DNA of 64,000 nt from Lobosporangium transversale (Eukaryota; Mortierellomycota; Mortierellomycetes; Mortierellales; Mortierellaceae): positions 372,001 through 436,000 of the forward strand of contig NW_019029004.1 in assembly GCF_002105155.1 (NCBI RefSeq), written 5' to 3'. Below, one piece after another: positions 12,829-26,400 of this stretch (positions are counted from its first letter, which is position 1; each line of letters opens with the position of its first letter). The notes under the pieces are model-generated. The model saw only the letters and a program-made list of their open reading frames with translations. It had not been told where the DNA came from and ran no database searches. Made by a program: the position numbers and the translations under genes.

Positions 12829-13079
12829 TTGAATTGATTTTGTATTTGCTTTGTATGTGAAAGTAACAGTATGTGAGAGGAAAGAGGGAGGGAGAGAGAC
12901 AAGTGGTGTAACTGTATTGTGTTGCAAATGAGAATAAGGGGGGTCAAGGCAAATTGCAATGTGACTTTACTTCAAAAAAAAAATGACGTGCATCTCCAGT
13001 GTCAGGCACATGAATTGTAAGAGTTTTAATCAAAATGACTGACTATCTTAGTACTAACAAGGTCTTAATAATCATTACT
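12829..13079. other. Gap between SNF7 start and MAPEG stop
   Basis: 251 bp containing the SNF7 promoter and leader and the 3' end of the upstream MAPEG gene; both genes lie on the minus strand. Nothing else recognised. Confidence 0.5.
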
Positions 13080-13822
13080 TCAGTATTTTGTTGCGGCTGC
13101 GGCCAAGAAGAGCTTGACACATGCAGCCATTCCTGCAGCCCAAATACCGGTACGTGCGAGAGCTGTGATCTGATTTGTATTGAAGATATACACGAGTGTG
13201 TACAATGCGCGAGATGCAACAAAGAAACCGGCATAAAAGTTAATTGTATCCTTTGCAACTCCTGCTTGAAGTGCAGCAAGCTATTATAAAAAAAAAATGA
13301 AGACAGGTTGGAAATAGAATCAAACTCTACCATAAAGTGTCACCGTAAAAAAAAAAAAAGAAAAAAAAACGAAATGTTTGAATCAACTTACAACAGCGCC
13401 GTAGAAGATAGGTAATGTCTCTAGGCCATTGATATGAGCACTTTTGGTACGTTTAGCCATAGCCCAGGCCGCCTTTGACATGCGGTTCTCAATCTTCTCA
13501 AGTTGGTCCCTAGGACTGACTATTGATCCATAGGTGAACGAATATAGAAAACTTCAATTAGTGTCACTTCATTTCCTTGCCTTGATAAAAAAAACCCCCG
13601 CAAGTTCATACTGTTGTTCCATCGTTTAGTGGCGTTGATGACGATCTATAATACAACATGAGCAATTGCTGTTAGCCCCATGATTCGATATTAAACCCAT
13701 GTACAATAAAAAATGCAAAGGATATTCTTCTATACCAAGGCGTGAATAAAGTGGGGCGCATAAGCAATTCCAGCTGCGACGGGGAGTGAGAGTAAAGGGA
13801 AATTAGGATATGCAGCAGGCAT
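13080..13822 (-). CDS. MAPEG-family membrane protein, MGST3-like (4 exons)
   Basis: Small integral membrane enzyme of the MAPEG superfamily (microsomal glutathione S-transferase type). No exon is long enough to stand out as an ORF, so this gene is easily missed. Exons 13822-13736, 13645-13612, 13519-13392 and 13280-13080 give 149 aa, the usual length. Sequence: MPAAYPNFPLLSLPVAAGIA (TM1), then SPRDQLEKIENRMSKAAW, AKRTKSAHINGLETLPIF (family pattern R-A-x-x-N-x-x-E-x-x-P-x-F), LAALQAGV, then FYAGFFVASRALYTLVYIF (family A-R-x-x-Y motif) and a last hydrophobic helix. The second exon is only 34 nt. The ORF on the opposite strand with many cysteines (13035-13289) is a shadow of the last exon. Confidence 0.85.
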
Positions 13823-13828
13823 GATGAT

Positions 13829-13960
13829 TGGGTAGTTTATCAGTGAGGTTAAAATGGCAGACGAAAGAGAGGACTATCTAAAGGAGAAGAGGAGAGAAGA
13901 GAGTGAAGAGTGAAGAGGAATAAGGCTTTATTTTCGGCAAGCATATGAGACGTAGGAACG
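13829..13960 (-). repeat. 5' flank of the MAPEG gene, present again at 15.3-15.5 kb
   Basis: The sequence just upstream of the MAPEG start is matched at 15317-15513. Shared blocks include TAGTTTATCAGTGAG, AGACGAAA, the GA-rich stretch with repeated GTGAAGAG, and GCAAGCATATGAGA followed by GAACGCT. Both copies are in the same orientation. Confidence 0.7.
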
Positions 13961-15316
13961 CTTGATTGAAATTAAAGTGCGGCTCGGCTGTTTTTGTGTG
14001 GGCGGCCGGGACATCAATCTCGATCAGATATTTAAGTTTGACAACACGCAGTCCCTTTGATCATATTTTTAATCATTTTACGGCATAGAATCCAGCTACT
14101 CAAGGATCAATTTTGGAGGCTATTGAGACACGCGGAGAAGAATCCCTAGAGCCATTCAATAAAAAAACCATCAGGCATATGAAGCGGCCCCCGTTGGCAG
14201 AATCATGAAGGCATCTGCACATCAGCGTCATCATAGCTTTGATAAGAGCAAGATGTATAACGGTGTCACCCCCTTGGCCGCTTGATCACAGCGCTCTCCT
14301 CTTAATTTCAGGATACCAAGCACATAAAGACGTTTCCCAAAGGCTTGAGGCCTCACTTTTTATTTACGGTCCTCGGTAACACAGCTATACTTACAAGCTT
14401 CTGTTCTTCAAAGCCATTAGGCAAATTTCCCTGATCATCTTCAAGCTGCTGCGTCGCAATACAATGCAGACAACATGCTGGTTGATGTGTCGGCAATAGA
14501 TTTAACTGCTCTTTAGATCGCCTCATCCCTAGAAACATCAGCAAACAGGCTTGTTTGGGGAGCAATTACAGAAGAATACAGTTCAAGTGCCTCGGAAGGC
14601 GAAGGAACTAAGTTTATATGCAAGCGATGGATGCTGCAAGTCTCCTTTCGATTAATGGACATTGTCGATGTCCGCCACTCTATTTCGATAGGATGCCTAC
14701 TATACCTACCGTTACCATGTCAACCATAGGACTGTAGCTTGGCTGGTCTATAAATGGTTCTCTGAGCTGTACCAGAGTCTTTTGAGTCGAAACTTGCTAT
14801 AACTCTGCCTACAATACACCCTACTGGAGTCTTCCTGCTATACACACACTTCACGAGGAATTGGAAACAGCCACATTGGCAGGGGATCTCAAGAATAATC
14901 GTACAGTCTACTTCTTGCTGGCATATTATACATATTATTCTCTGACATAGAACTTTGTCTCGTCATTCTCTCTCCAAATGCGAGAGGAAGTCAATACTGA
15001 GCACACGGGTGTAAATGAGGTCACTAGAGCTTCAGATGTGGCCTATGTGGCCCGTCAAAAAGGAGTGGCTCGCGAATAAATGAGTATGGGCATGTGAAGA
15101 GTAGGTAGAAGTATGTAGGGTATTGACCAAAGTCAACTTCGGATTCAAACTTGAACAGGAGGGGCAATGGGTGCATTACCTATCTGCGCCTTAGCCTTAG
15201 ATGTTGTCTTATTTTCGATGATACATGAGACGAAATATGGACTCTATGTCCGTATCGTCCTGTTGGCACTGGCCTTCGCCAAGTCCAACCATGAGATGAT
15301 AGATTATTTTGACATC
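13961..15316. other. Gene-poor region with a possible decayed coding stretch
   Basis: No intact gene. Around 14811-15079 the plus strand reads like protein with a single stop (PAIHTLHEELETATLAGD..., later SLQMREEVNTEHTGV), suggesting an old pseudogene of unknown family. The rest shows nothing I can name. Confidence 0.35.
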
Positions 15317-15513
15317 GATTGGGTTAGTTTATCAGTGAGATTAAAAAGACAGACGAAAAAAAAAAAAAAAAAAAACTTAACTAGATGAGAAGGAAAACGA
15401 AGGGAGCGAAGGGAGTGAAGAGTATGAAGAGTAAAGAGTAATGGAGTCGATTTAGATTTGCCTGGCAAGCATATGAGAAGTAAGAACGCTCGATCATCGA
15501 ATGCATGATTTGC
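15317..15513 (-). repeat. Diverged duplicate of the MAPEG 5' flank
   Basis: Second copy of the block at 13829-13960, about 1.5 kb away in the same orientation, interrupted by an A tract at about 15357-15375. The MAPEG coding exons are not recognisable next to it, so either only the promoter/leader was copied or the coding part has decayed. Confidence 0.65.
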
Positions 15514-15656
15514 GACACAAAAGGCATGCTCGGTAAGAATGACATGTATTACAAACCATGTCGTCCTATTTACTGTTTACTTTCACTATCTTCTAAGCAA
15601 ACTAATCAGCTTTTGAAGTCCACTTCTGAGAATATCTGGCACAAGTAATTTTTTTT

Positions 15657-17489
15657 TTAGGCCACTATAAACATGGCGCCGGGCAGAATCAATGCCCCCG
15701 TCACGACTGCAACCATTGCTACACAGAATCCAGACGCTGTAGCCATAAGCTGTGTAGCGAACCCTAGCGGAGGCTCGCCGCCATGTCTTGGTGCTAGATG
15801 GCCACGAGATGATCCACCGAGCTGAGGGCCCGATGTATTAATGCTAGTTCGAGTACGTGATGTTGGGTATTGCGTTAAAATTGTGGTCGTTCCGTCGGAC
15901 CCAACAAACGTCGTTGTTTGCGTTGAATCTCCACGAGTCGTAGTCGTAGTCGAGATAGTCGCTTCTGTGGAGGTTTCGGCGGAGGTTTCTGTCGCACTAT
16001 CAGATTTTTGGGTCGATATGGCCGACAAGTCTGACATGGTTTCCCTTATTGCTGTATCAGTTGGCTGAGGCGCTAATGAAGACGAAGTTGCCGTTGCGGC
16101 TTCAGCTTGCTCAATCATACTTGTCACAGGCATGGAAGAAAGTATAGAGCTTGAACGATGAAGCGATGAAGTTTCTGGGGCCTTCGTATATGTCGGAACT
16201 GGCGAGAGCGCTAAGGAGGAGGCTCGAGTAGGAGATATATCCACTGTAGACGCCTTTGAAATAGGCAAAGTTTGAATAAACGTAGGAGGGGACATAGTTG
16301 ATATGGGTGAATCAGGGGATGCAGGTACATCCCGAGATAGGGTTGGATAAAAAGATGGAGCCATGGTTGACAATAATCCGGCATAGGACGTATATGTGAG
16401 CATGTCCTTAGGAGGAGGATACCATGCGCTAATGACGGGCGATGCCTTGGGCAATACGTACGGCTCTGGCACATGAGAAACAGAAGCTATAGCAGGCGTA
16501 TTAGCAGCAGGGATAGCATACGGAGTTGCAAGAGGTGAGGCAATGGATGACGAGTCGGCCGGTATCGTGATTGGTACAGGCGTTACATGAATGATGGAAG
16601 TATCGTGTTGAGCGGCATGTGCAATATATGGAAGGCGTGCAGGAGCACGGATATTACTCGAGGGGATGTTATCAATAACATCGGTTACAGGTGCAGTATT
16701 GGGTACATATGAAGATGCAGAATATGCAATGACGGGCTTCGGAGCAGGCCCAGATACAGATGCGTGAGTGAATGGAGCATCAGCAGTAAACGGTTCCACA
16801 TGTGAATCAGCGTGTTGAGTGGAGTATGTAGTGGCAAATGCAGGGACAACAGCAGGTTTTGGGATGTCATGTGAAACAACAGAGACCATAGCTGATGCAA
16901 GATATGGAGTGGGCAAGGGAGTGAATGAAGTAACGGGCGTGTCCGGAGCATTATATATTCCAGACATGCGAGAAGGGGACATATGGGCATACACGATTGC
17001 ACGTCCATCGGCATGGCAGCAGGCGCACGGACAGGGGAGGAGGAAACAAATGAAGCAGACAGTTGAGCATATGGAGAATCAGGTGCTGGCGCACCAAGCA
17101 TAAAGATGTCCATTTCTCAGGCATAAACATAACAATGACACAATTCCCATGGATTTTGGGCCAAGTTTACTTAGAACGCACCTGGATGAGCATGATGCTG
17201 AACAGGAGATTTTGGCTGCGAAGTTGCGATCGAAACTGCTTGAAGTGGCGGTACAGTCGCTTGTGCTGCAATGGGCAGATATCTGAACTCCGTAACAGTA
17301 ACTATGACCAATGATCATTAGTCCTTACTTAGTATTATTATTTCAATACTCGAAACACTTATTGTGTAGTGAATTACCATAGACTATGTTCTCTCGTTTG
17401 TCAACGGCGAGGGGCAACACTAGGCCAACTAGGAAGCCGTATAACAGCGCTCTTGCCAGGATGGGAATAAGATCTACTGGACAGAGCAT
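15657..17489 (-). CDS. Secreted Ser/Thr/Pro-rich mucin-like surface protein
   Basis: No known family. Proposed 5' exons: 17489-17378 encodes MLCPVDLIPILARALLYGFL..., a likely signal peptide; 17301-17182; and an exon starting at 17085 (APDSPYAQLSASFVSSSP). The body (from about 16.99 kb down to 15657) is a long Ala/Ser/Thr/Pro/Val repeat-like domain with a Thr tract (STTTTTRGDSTQTTTF), typical of O-glycosylated wall proteins. It ends in a hydrophobic tail (GFCVAMVAVVTGALILP) that would be a GPI signal or a membrane anchor. Joining the third exon to the body needs a frame change; the only intron I can place (about 17.03-16.90 kb, GTGCGC donor, ATCAG acceptor) is weak. So the gene is either mis-split there or frameshifted. 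Role inferred: cell-surface protein. Confidence 0.55.
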
Positions 17490-18165
17490 GTCTTTAGCCT
17501 TGCTTTCTTACACACGCTTTTTTTCTAATCTATTGTTAGGAAGAGGTAGTAGTGAATAGATATTAAGGCGCTTAAAGATGTATGGTATTGATATGAGTCA
17601 AAGTAGTATGGAAGTTAAAGAATTAAAATTACTGTTACCAGAGCTAGAGGAAAATATAGGGCGCCGTAGCATGGCTTTTTAATCTTGTTTTCACAGTAAA
17701 AATAGCCCCGACAATAAAACTGGCTCAAAGACTTACTGATCTATAGAGAGCACTACGCTGATATAAAGTGATAGTAGTTCTCCAAAAGCGGAATATGCAG
17801 GCTAGAGCTATCAATGATGGTGGCTGTATACAGATAAGACGTACACTCAACTCAGTTCATTTGATCGTATCTGGAATGTATCACGAAAAAAGGGCAGGAT
17901 ACATATCCACGGTGTGAGCCATAAAAGGAAAAGAAGGTCTTGCTTGACGTAAACGGCCCGCCATCCCCCTGAAACGCCGCTTTGTTTGACGGAGAGAGCC
18001 GAGAGCGCGGCGACCCATCTGAAGCATAAAGCAATAAGAGAGTTTACATATACATGTTAAGTGGCGTGAGACATCGCCACTTCTATTATGAGAAATAGAA
18101 ATTCATTTCACACACCCTCTTCTCTTCCCACTCTTTAGCATTCGTGTCCCTCTTCTTTCACCACC
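17490..18165. promoter_or_regulatory. Divergent region between the mucin-like gene and the AKR gene
   Basis: 676 bp, head-to-head start codons. CT-rich sequence close to the AKR start (about 18105-18160) resembles the pyrimidine-rich leaders seen before other genes here. No other gene is visible. Confidence 0.4.
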
Positions 18166-19777
<1,612 letters not shown>

Positions 19778-20050
19778 AATAAAGAGAGAGCCTGATAAAC
19801 GGGTGCGTCAGCTCTTACAAAAGCATTTTGGTCTGGCCTTAAGAGTATGTCTCTCCAGATCCTTAAGACATTTCACAAATGCAAACATTAAGACAGCTTT
19901 GTTATGTTTGTTATGTCAATATATTACCTATCCAAGGTAAAAACTGGACCCACTTCCCTAATTTACTCCTTTTGCTTGTTGCGATTAAAGGAATACGCAC
20001 AGGGAACAGTTACTGGGCCATAAAGTTACTCGCAAAGAGCGTTTAAGTGC

Positions 20051-20094
<44 letters not shown>

Positions 20095-20356
20095 AAGACC
20101 CTCAAGGACTCAAGGATGCTTTTACATAAACTTTTCGAGAACAAGGACCCAAGAGCCCCATATAATATGAATCTTTGCTACACTACAGCTCCTATTGATT
20201 AATCAGCACTGCTACACAACAAAGAGCAAAAAACGACAGAAATATTAGGCGTTTTTATTACCATTATCATAGTGGATATATTGGACACATCTATGCTACA
20301 ATCACGTGATGCTATTAATAATATATAGCATTTCCTCGAAGGAAAACCAAAGCAAA

Positions 20357-20430
20357 GTTTGTATGGTGTAGTTGGTTATCACGTCTGTCTAACACACAGA
20401 CGGTCCTCGGTTCGAGTCCGAGTACAAACA
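20357..20430 (+). tRNA. tRNA-Val (anticodon AAC)
   Basis: 74-nt cloverleaf. Acceptor stem GTTTGTA pairs with TACAAAC, followed by discriminator A (CCA not encoded). D arm GTGTAGTTGGTTATCAC; anticodon stem TCTGT/ACAGA around loop CTAACAC, anticodon AAC; T arm CTCGG-TTCGAGT-CCGAG. Internal A-box and B-box sequences are intact and there is no intron. A second copy lies on the other arm of the inverted repeat. Confidence 0.95.
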
Positions 20431-20471
20431 TTTTGTATTTTTGGACTAGCTGGGTCATCAAGTCTTGCCAG

Positions 20472-22190
20472 TATTTGCACGGGGTCTTTATTTCATCCAC
20501 AAGCGGCAGCGTGTATCCTACAGATTACATGATTCCAGCTTTTTATTTCGAAGCAAATAAGCGAAGGTGAGTCTAGAGTAGAGGGGAGTCTGGAGCTGCG
20601 ATACTCATCGTGCTCTGTTGCATATTTCACAGTATGCAATATTACGATGGCCTAGCTAGAAAAAATTAGAGTAAAAAACACCAATGCGCTAAAAGATTAG
20701 CAGTAAAAATTAGTGGCAATAACGCGCCACACCTAGACGCGATAAATCTTTGATATGAAGTTTTTAGAACGATATGTAGTTACCCGATACAAGTCCCTCT
20801 ACCAGAAAATGAATAAATACTCTATGGATGTGGTGTGTGGGCCCATATCTTATTCTCACTTACTTTTCTACTGCTTACTATCTATCTACAAAATATTTCT
20901 CACGCTCTATTCCGCTCTACAGTCACTCAAAAGAAAGTCTGGTTAAAGTGGGTTATTTATTATTTTTTTTATTTTGATTCTCTGACAAACAGCTCATTTA
21001 TGACATACAAAAATACTTCACTGACCAAGATGGAAATTCACGCGTTTATTAATGAGGCCAATGTGGGTAATCACTGAAGTTTTTGGGCGGTACGTGCTGA
21101 GGGTAAACGGCAAGAAATAGGATTGAAGACAGTGCTTCTCTTCAAAATTTTATTTTTTTGACCAAACTTTCTTTCAGGTGATTGTACAATATGAAGCTAG
21201 TCCCTAGACGCAGTGAGCATCCACATGTGCTGCTGAGTATGCGACACTGCGTGCTAAAGACGATCCAAGGCAAGTTCTGGCTATTATTGGTGAAAAATCA
21301 ACCCTGATTGAACATGATAACAAACTTGGAATGTAATCAGACAAAAATAAGGATCTTTATCAACGTAACAGAAAAGAGTATTTATGCCTCTTTTCTATCA
21401 CTATAAGTCACGGCTATGCTATTAAAGTATTTTAGCTCTTTAGATATAGGGATATAGGTAATTGTGGCACGATCGGCTTTGAGTGCGAACTGTCACTAAC
21501 TGTCAAAAGATAAGTAATCTCTCGGGTTACAAACGGCTGAGAGGATGGACATTCCACAAAATAAACTGAATGTATTTGGTGAATTTGGTAAACAAAATTT
21601 AGTACCAAGGGCGTTTGAGCTCTTAATAAAGAAGGACGGAGATAGGGACATAGAAGAAGAAAGAGAAAAGAAAGAGAGTAGTAACACGGCACGCTATGCA
21701 TCGTAGCAATGAGTATGATCGTTTATATATCTACCGAAACAAACTACACATTAGAGGCCCCTAATTACTGAACTCATCGTTATGTGCTTAATAGCGTACG
21801 GAAACACTTGAGATGTATGCACGCGCTAAATGAAAGAAAGCATCAGGGAACCATCCACAGCCTATAAGAATACGACCAACAAAGTGCAAAGTAAAGTGGC
21901 ATAGTATATTCCAATTATAGATAAATTGTTTGTAACTCTTTATTTAGTCCCAGAATCGCATAAAGAATATCAACATCTATTCTGGGCTACATACGACCTT
22001 GATAAGATATATATTCTGGTCAATATTTGATGCTTGGGTATCGAGCTTGTGTCGTGGAAGGCTTCCTGGTAGTGGTATCTAGACTGAAATAAAGACCCAT
22101 ACAAATAAAAAAAAAGCCCCCCGTGCAAATAATTTTTTTTTATTTGTACGGGAGCAGTGTAAATAAGGTGTGTACGCGGCCGTGCAAATA
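20472..22190. mobile_element. Candidate non-autonomous DNA element with 11-bp terminal inverted repeats (left copy)
   Basis: Begins TATTTGCACGG (20472-20482) and ends CCGTGCAAATA (22180-22190), perfect 11-bp inverted termini. Further copies of the terminal motif (for example around 22083-22150, with GTCTTTATTTCA) suggest nested or rearranged ends. No transposase ORF is present; the short ORFs inside look random. The element starts 41 bp after the tRNA-Val gene, and its right end falls 6 bp inside the end of the inverted-repeat arm. No target-site duplication is evident. The 20629-20903 part has a diverged relative at 59582-59902. Confidence 0.5.
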
Positions 22191-22196
22191 TCTTTT

Positions 22197-23478
22197 CCCA
22201 ACATTTATAGCCTCACAGAACCCGCGGGGAGCAAACTTGTACGAGTCAGTGATAATATTAATGTATTTCTCCAAAAAAAACGGTCTTTGTAATTGTACGT
22301 CGTACCGCTCTAGGTAATAATTGGAGGCAATACCAAAGGACCAGGTTGTAAAAAGGGAGAAGTGAAGTAAGTATAAATGTACATTGAGGAAAGTGTGACG
22401 GGATGATCTGGCTACTTCTAGGATTCATGCTTATGAATTGAGGATATGACATTTATACATTTAAAAACAACCAACTGCCAGGGGTGAAAAAAAGAAGGTA
22501 AGCACCATACACTCAAATAAACCAACGGAATAAGGGAGGACAAAGGAAATGATTATACACACGTGTAGGTCTGTGTACACTTGCTCCAACTTGGTGGGTA
22601 CCCGAGCACTCCCATTCGTGGCTGATTCTCACCATAATATAATTTAAAACAGGATTTCCATGGGAAGTAAGCATTTTTGGATAACTTTTGTTCTTAGGTG
22701 GTGGATGGCTATCAGTAATATCTCACAACGGTTTGAGAGGGAGGAGTAGACGGGAGCATCAAACACGCGTCAAAAGGTACAATATTCAAAGAAATATATT
22801 TTAATACATAATGAAAGATGGGTGAGAGAGGGCGTGCACCTTCGGAGCAAGACTGCCTTAGATGCTCCCTGTTTCCTTGTCTCATTATCGCAGCCCTCAA
22901 CCTTCCTCTTTTTCCTTTTTTTTTTTTTTTTTTTTTGGATGGTCATTGCATTCAGATGCTTCATTCAACCCGAGCTCTGTCTCTTACCTCACAGGTCCTC
23001 GTTAACCTTATTTCCGATCTACCTTTTTATGTTTTTGTGGGCTTTCCATCCATTTTTCTCGCTGCACCAGGAGTAGTCTTCGTTGTCTTCTTCTGGAAAT
23101 CCCTATCCCACTTCATACTCATTGCACTTCCAGGATGTGCTCAACTTGACCCTCCTCCACACACTTCATATTCTTTTAAAGAAAAGAGCAATACTCTACT
23201 ACATGTACAGACAGAACACACTCTTTGGTATTACTCTCTCAGTCTGCAATTAACCTTATTTATTTACAGTCTAAGAGTTCCATATATATTCGACCGTTCA
23301 ATACAGAGATATTTCACCTCAACGCCTTCTCTTTCGCCTTTATCACGAACCGCCCCTATTCATCCTCCTTTCGACATCTTTCAAGTTGGAAGCAACACCA
23401 GTGTTTAACAAATCATCATCCTTTTTTTAGCATTGATTTTTGAATAATTAGGCGTCCCAGCTGAAGAGTGAAGCTCTC
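22197..23478. other. Single-copy sequence upstream of the DHHC gene
   Basis: Begins where the inverted repeat stops. The last 500 bp are pyrimidine-rich with a T tract at about 22917-22936, resembling a promoter and leader for the DHHC gene. Overlapping ORFs at 22818-23443 are low-complexity CT-rich reading frames and are not supported as genes. Confidence 0.45.
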
Positions 23479-26400
23479 ATGGCCACTGAAGATGAGCCCC
23501 GGTCATCACTCACCTTCCCTGGACTAGCATCCCTGCGAGAGGGCATAACAAGTAGGGCGCTAGAGTCAGAGATTAACTCCCTTCAGGAAACGACCGTGGA
23601 CCGATCCAGGGCCACAGGGAACGATTTGGAGGCGCCTCAGGGAGATGACGATAACATCAGTGTCTCGCGAGGACCCAAACAAGAGCAGCAGCGCCGGCGG
23701 CGACCCTTGTCGCTGGCTTCAGCGGCTTTGCCGTTTATATTAACGATCCTGACGTTCTATATTTATTACATTTATGTTGTGCATGTGTGCAGTAAGTTGA
23801 TCATGCTCCTGTGTGTTTTAAGGCTAATATCTGGCATTGGATTTTGCATCTCTCCTACTTTTCTACGAAACCTTCAAGTATTAATGTCTAGGTATTGTTT
23901 ATAATCTATGAATGGACACCATGCTGCTATGTTGGATACTGAAAAATACTCGCCAGTTTACTATCTCTTGAATGCGAAGCAAGCTATCGTTCAAGCCAGT
24001 AAGTATTACGATATAGTTAACCACACCTTTTGGAGATGGAGGATTACGTGATAACTATAAGAATAGCAAATTCACCTCAGTAAAGGAAACAGGGGGCCCC
24101 CTGTTAGAGTTATGTCTTTCATCGATTGCAAAACCTCATTGATGTTGAAGTGCTTTCTTATTCAACTAAGAGGTCAAAATTTAATGAGACAGTTTAGTAA
24201 ACAAATTTAATACATCATCTTCAGGAATAATAGGCGGGGCTGTGTCAACAGACAAACGTGAAATGCGCGCACTCGCGCACACGCATATGCGTAAAAAATA
24301 TAAACAGTGCTGTATCAGAGTATCTCCTTGGATGACTAACGGTTTGTTTTCATTTCGCGCCCAAAGGTTGATCTCCAACCATTTTAACTCTATTCTGAGT
24401 GCCTCTTCAAATGAGCCACCAATGCCCTAGTTCTAATTTTCTTTTTTGCGCGCATGATATTTTTACTCCTGCAGCCCTGTATCTCATAGCTTTCAGCATT
24501 TTTGTCATGCTCTACTCTATCTCTTATGCTTTGAGCATTTATTGTGGTCCTGGATCACCATTGAAAGTAAGATAGTGGGTGAGAATTTGTTTTTTTGTTT
24601 TCCCTAATGTTGTTAGGAGTGGCATAGTAGCGTATTCAATATGTGTTAATACTGGCTAATTGACTCAAGTATTTCTACCAATCCCACCAATGCCCAATGC
24701 AGCCTCCAATACGCGCAACGCCACCGCCCATCCCGCCTACAACTACACCCTATCAACCACAACCGTCTTTTCCAGCCCCTTCACACTCTGAACGGGATGA
24801 ACGTACCGCATCAGGATTATCAGTGCCAGCCCCGTCAATTACACAGCCTTCCACATTTAAAAGGTCAAGAGAGCCATTGAATTCAGCTGGCCCAAGTCCC
24901 CACTTACTACCTATCACAATGACATCAAAATACTCAACTGCTAGCGCCATCCCAGCGAGGAATACACACTCAGATTCAAGCATCCCAGTAATGCTTCGCG
25001 AGCGCCATGCCGACGCGAGCACAGATGTCGGTGATTTTATTCCGGAGCCTCTTTATGGTAGCAGTGATCGGAATGAGGGTAGGCCCATCGGGGGTATTGG
25101 TAGAGGCAATTGTACTAATGTTGATATCTCTGATGTGGTGACGCGGTCGTGCCAGCCAACGCAAAGGGACAATCTTATGTCCCCCATAGCAACGTTAAGC
25201 ATTTGCAAGCAAGATGGCCGTCCTCGTTAGTGCGATATCTGTAAAATCGCCAAACCGGATCGGTGTCACCACTGTTCAGAATGCAATTGCTGTGTATTGC
25301 GGATGGACCATCATTGCCCCTGGGTGAATGGATGCATTGGGTTTGGCAACTACAAGTACTTCTACCTGTTCACCTTTTATGGCTCTATTTCGGCACTCTG
25401 GGCTACAGCAACTATGGCCACTTTACTACCAGAAGCGCTTGAGCGATGTAGTTCGAATGGCGGAAGTATGTGGAATATAATTGAGCGGCCTGAAAGCGAG
25501 CAGAGTGCCCCATGTAGACTTGATGCTCAGTGGGTTATAGGCATGGTGGCCACATTCCTGTTGGGAACGGTTAGTGCTCTATTTACAGCCACGCATACAT
25601 ACTATATCGTGACTAATCGAACAGCGGTCGAGATCCTCCAAGGCTTACGGAGTGTATTTGTTCGAGTTCAGTATTTAAAGCTGCCTCCACCCTTCGATCC
25701 ATCAATGCAAAGCATGCGCCTCTCTTTCCCAATGAGGTCTACTGCGCTACCATCTTTTGCATCGGAGATGGAGTTTAGTGTGGTAAAGGTTGAGCAAGGG
25801 GAGCGCTTATGGGACTGTGGATCCTGGTATGCTAATTGGAATAGCATAATGGGAGCAGCATGGTGGCTATGGTTCGGTATGTATCTCCTCCTTTATTGTC
25901 CAGATGGTGCCATATGTTATGCAAGTTGAGTGTTATATAATCATATTTCCTAACTGCAATAGTTCCTTACCACAACGCTCTTGGAGATGGTATCCATGAG
26001 GCATACAGCGATAAGGTATACCAGCGGCTAGTGTGCGATGCACTTGCTCAAGCTAGGATGCAGGTAGCCACCTTTGACCTCCGGAGGGATGTTACCGATA
26101 CTCAAAGATGGAGCAACGGTAGCGCTGCCCTTGCAGAGAGAGGAGGGGTCGCAATAGCCATCCAATCAATACCGTATATGGGATCAGAGGTGATGACCTC
26201 CGTTGATTACACAAGCAATATCGGTATCGAGCCAGATATCAGGAATACTGACCGCCAAACATCAAACGTAGATAAAATGTCAAGGGTCGTCTTGTCTTCA
26301 AGGATTGGCTACTCGGGTAGAATTGTAAATTACTCTAGTAATATGAGTCCGGTGCACTTATCATCTATCCACTTCGGAGCTGCAAAGGAGGAAAACTCAA

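Noticed and set aside
13035-13289. Cys-rich plus-strand ORF resembling a zinc or metallothionein-like protein
   Set aside because: It is the antisense shadow of the last MAPEG exon; the minus-strand reading gives a clear membrane-protein family and splices in frame.
20315-20500. 61-aa ORF across the tRNA-Val gene (and its mirror)
   Set aside because: It is a shadow over the tRNA and its 3' flank; the cloverleaf is the real feature.
22818-23443. Overlapping 196-aa and 84-aa ORFs upstream of the DHHC gene
   Set aside because: Low-complexity Phe/Leu/Ser translations of pyrimidine-rich leader DNA, in three frames at once.
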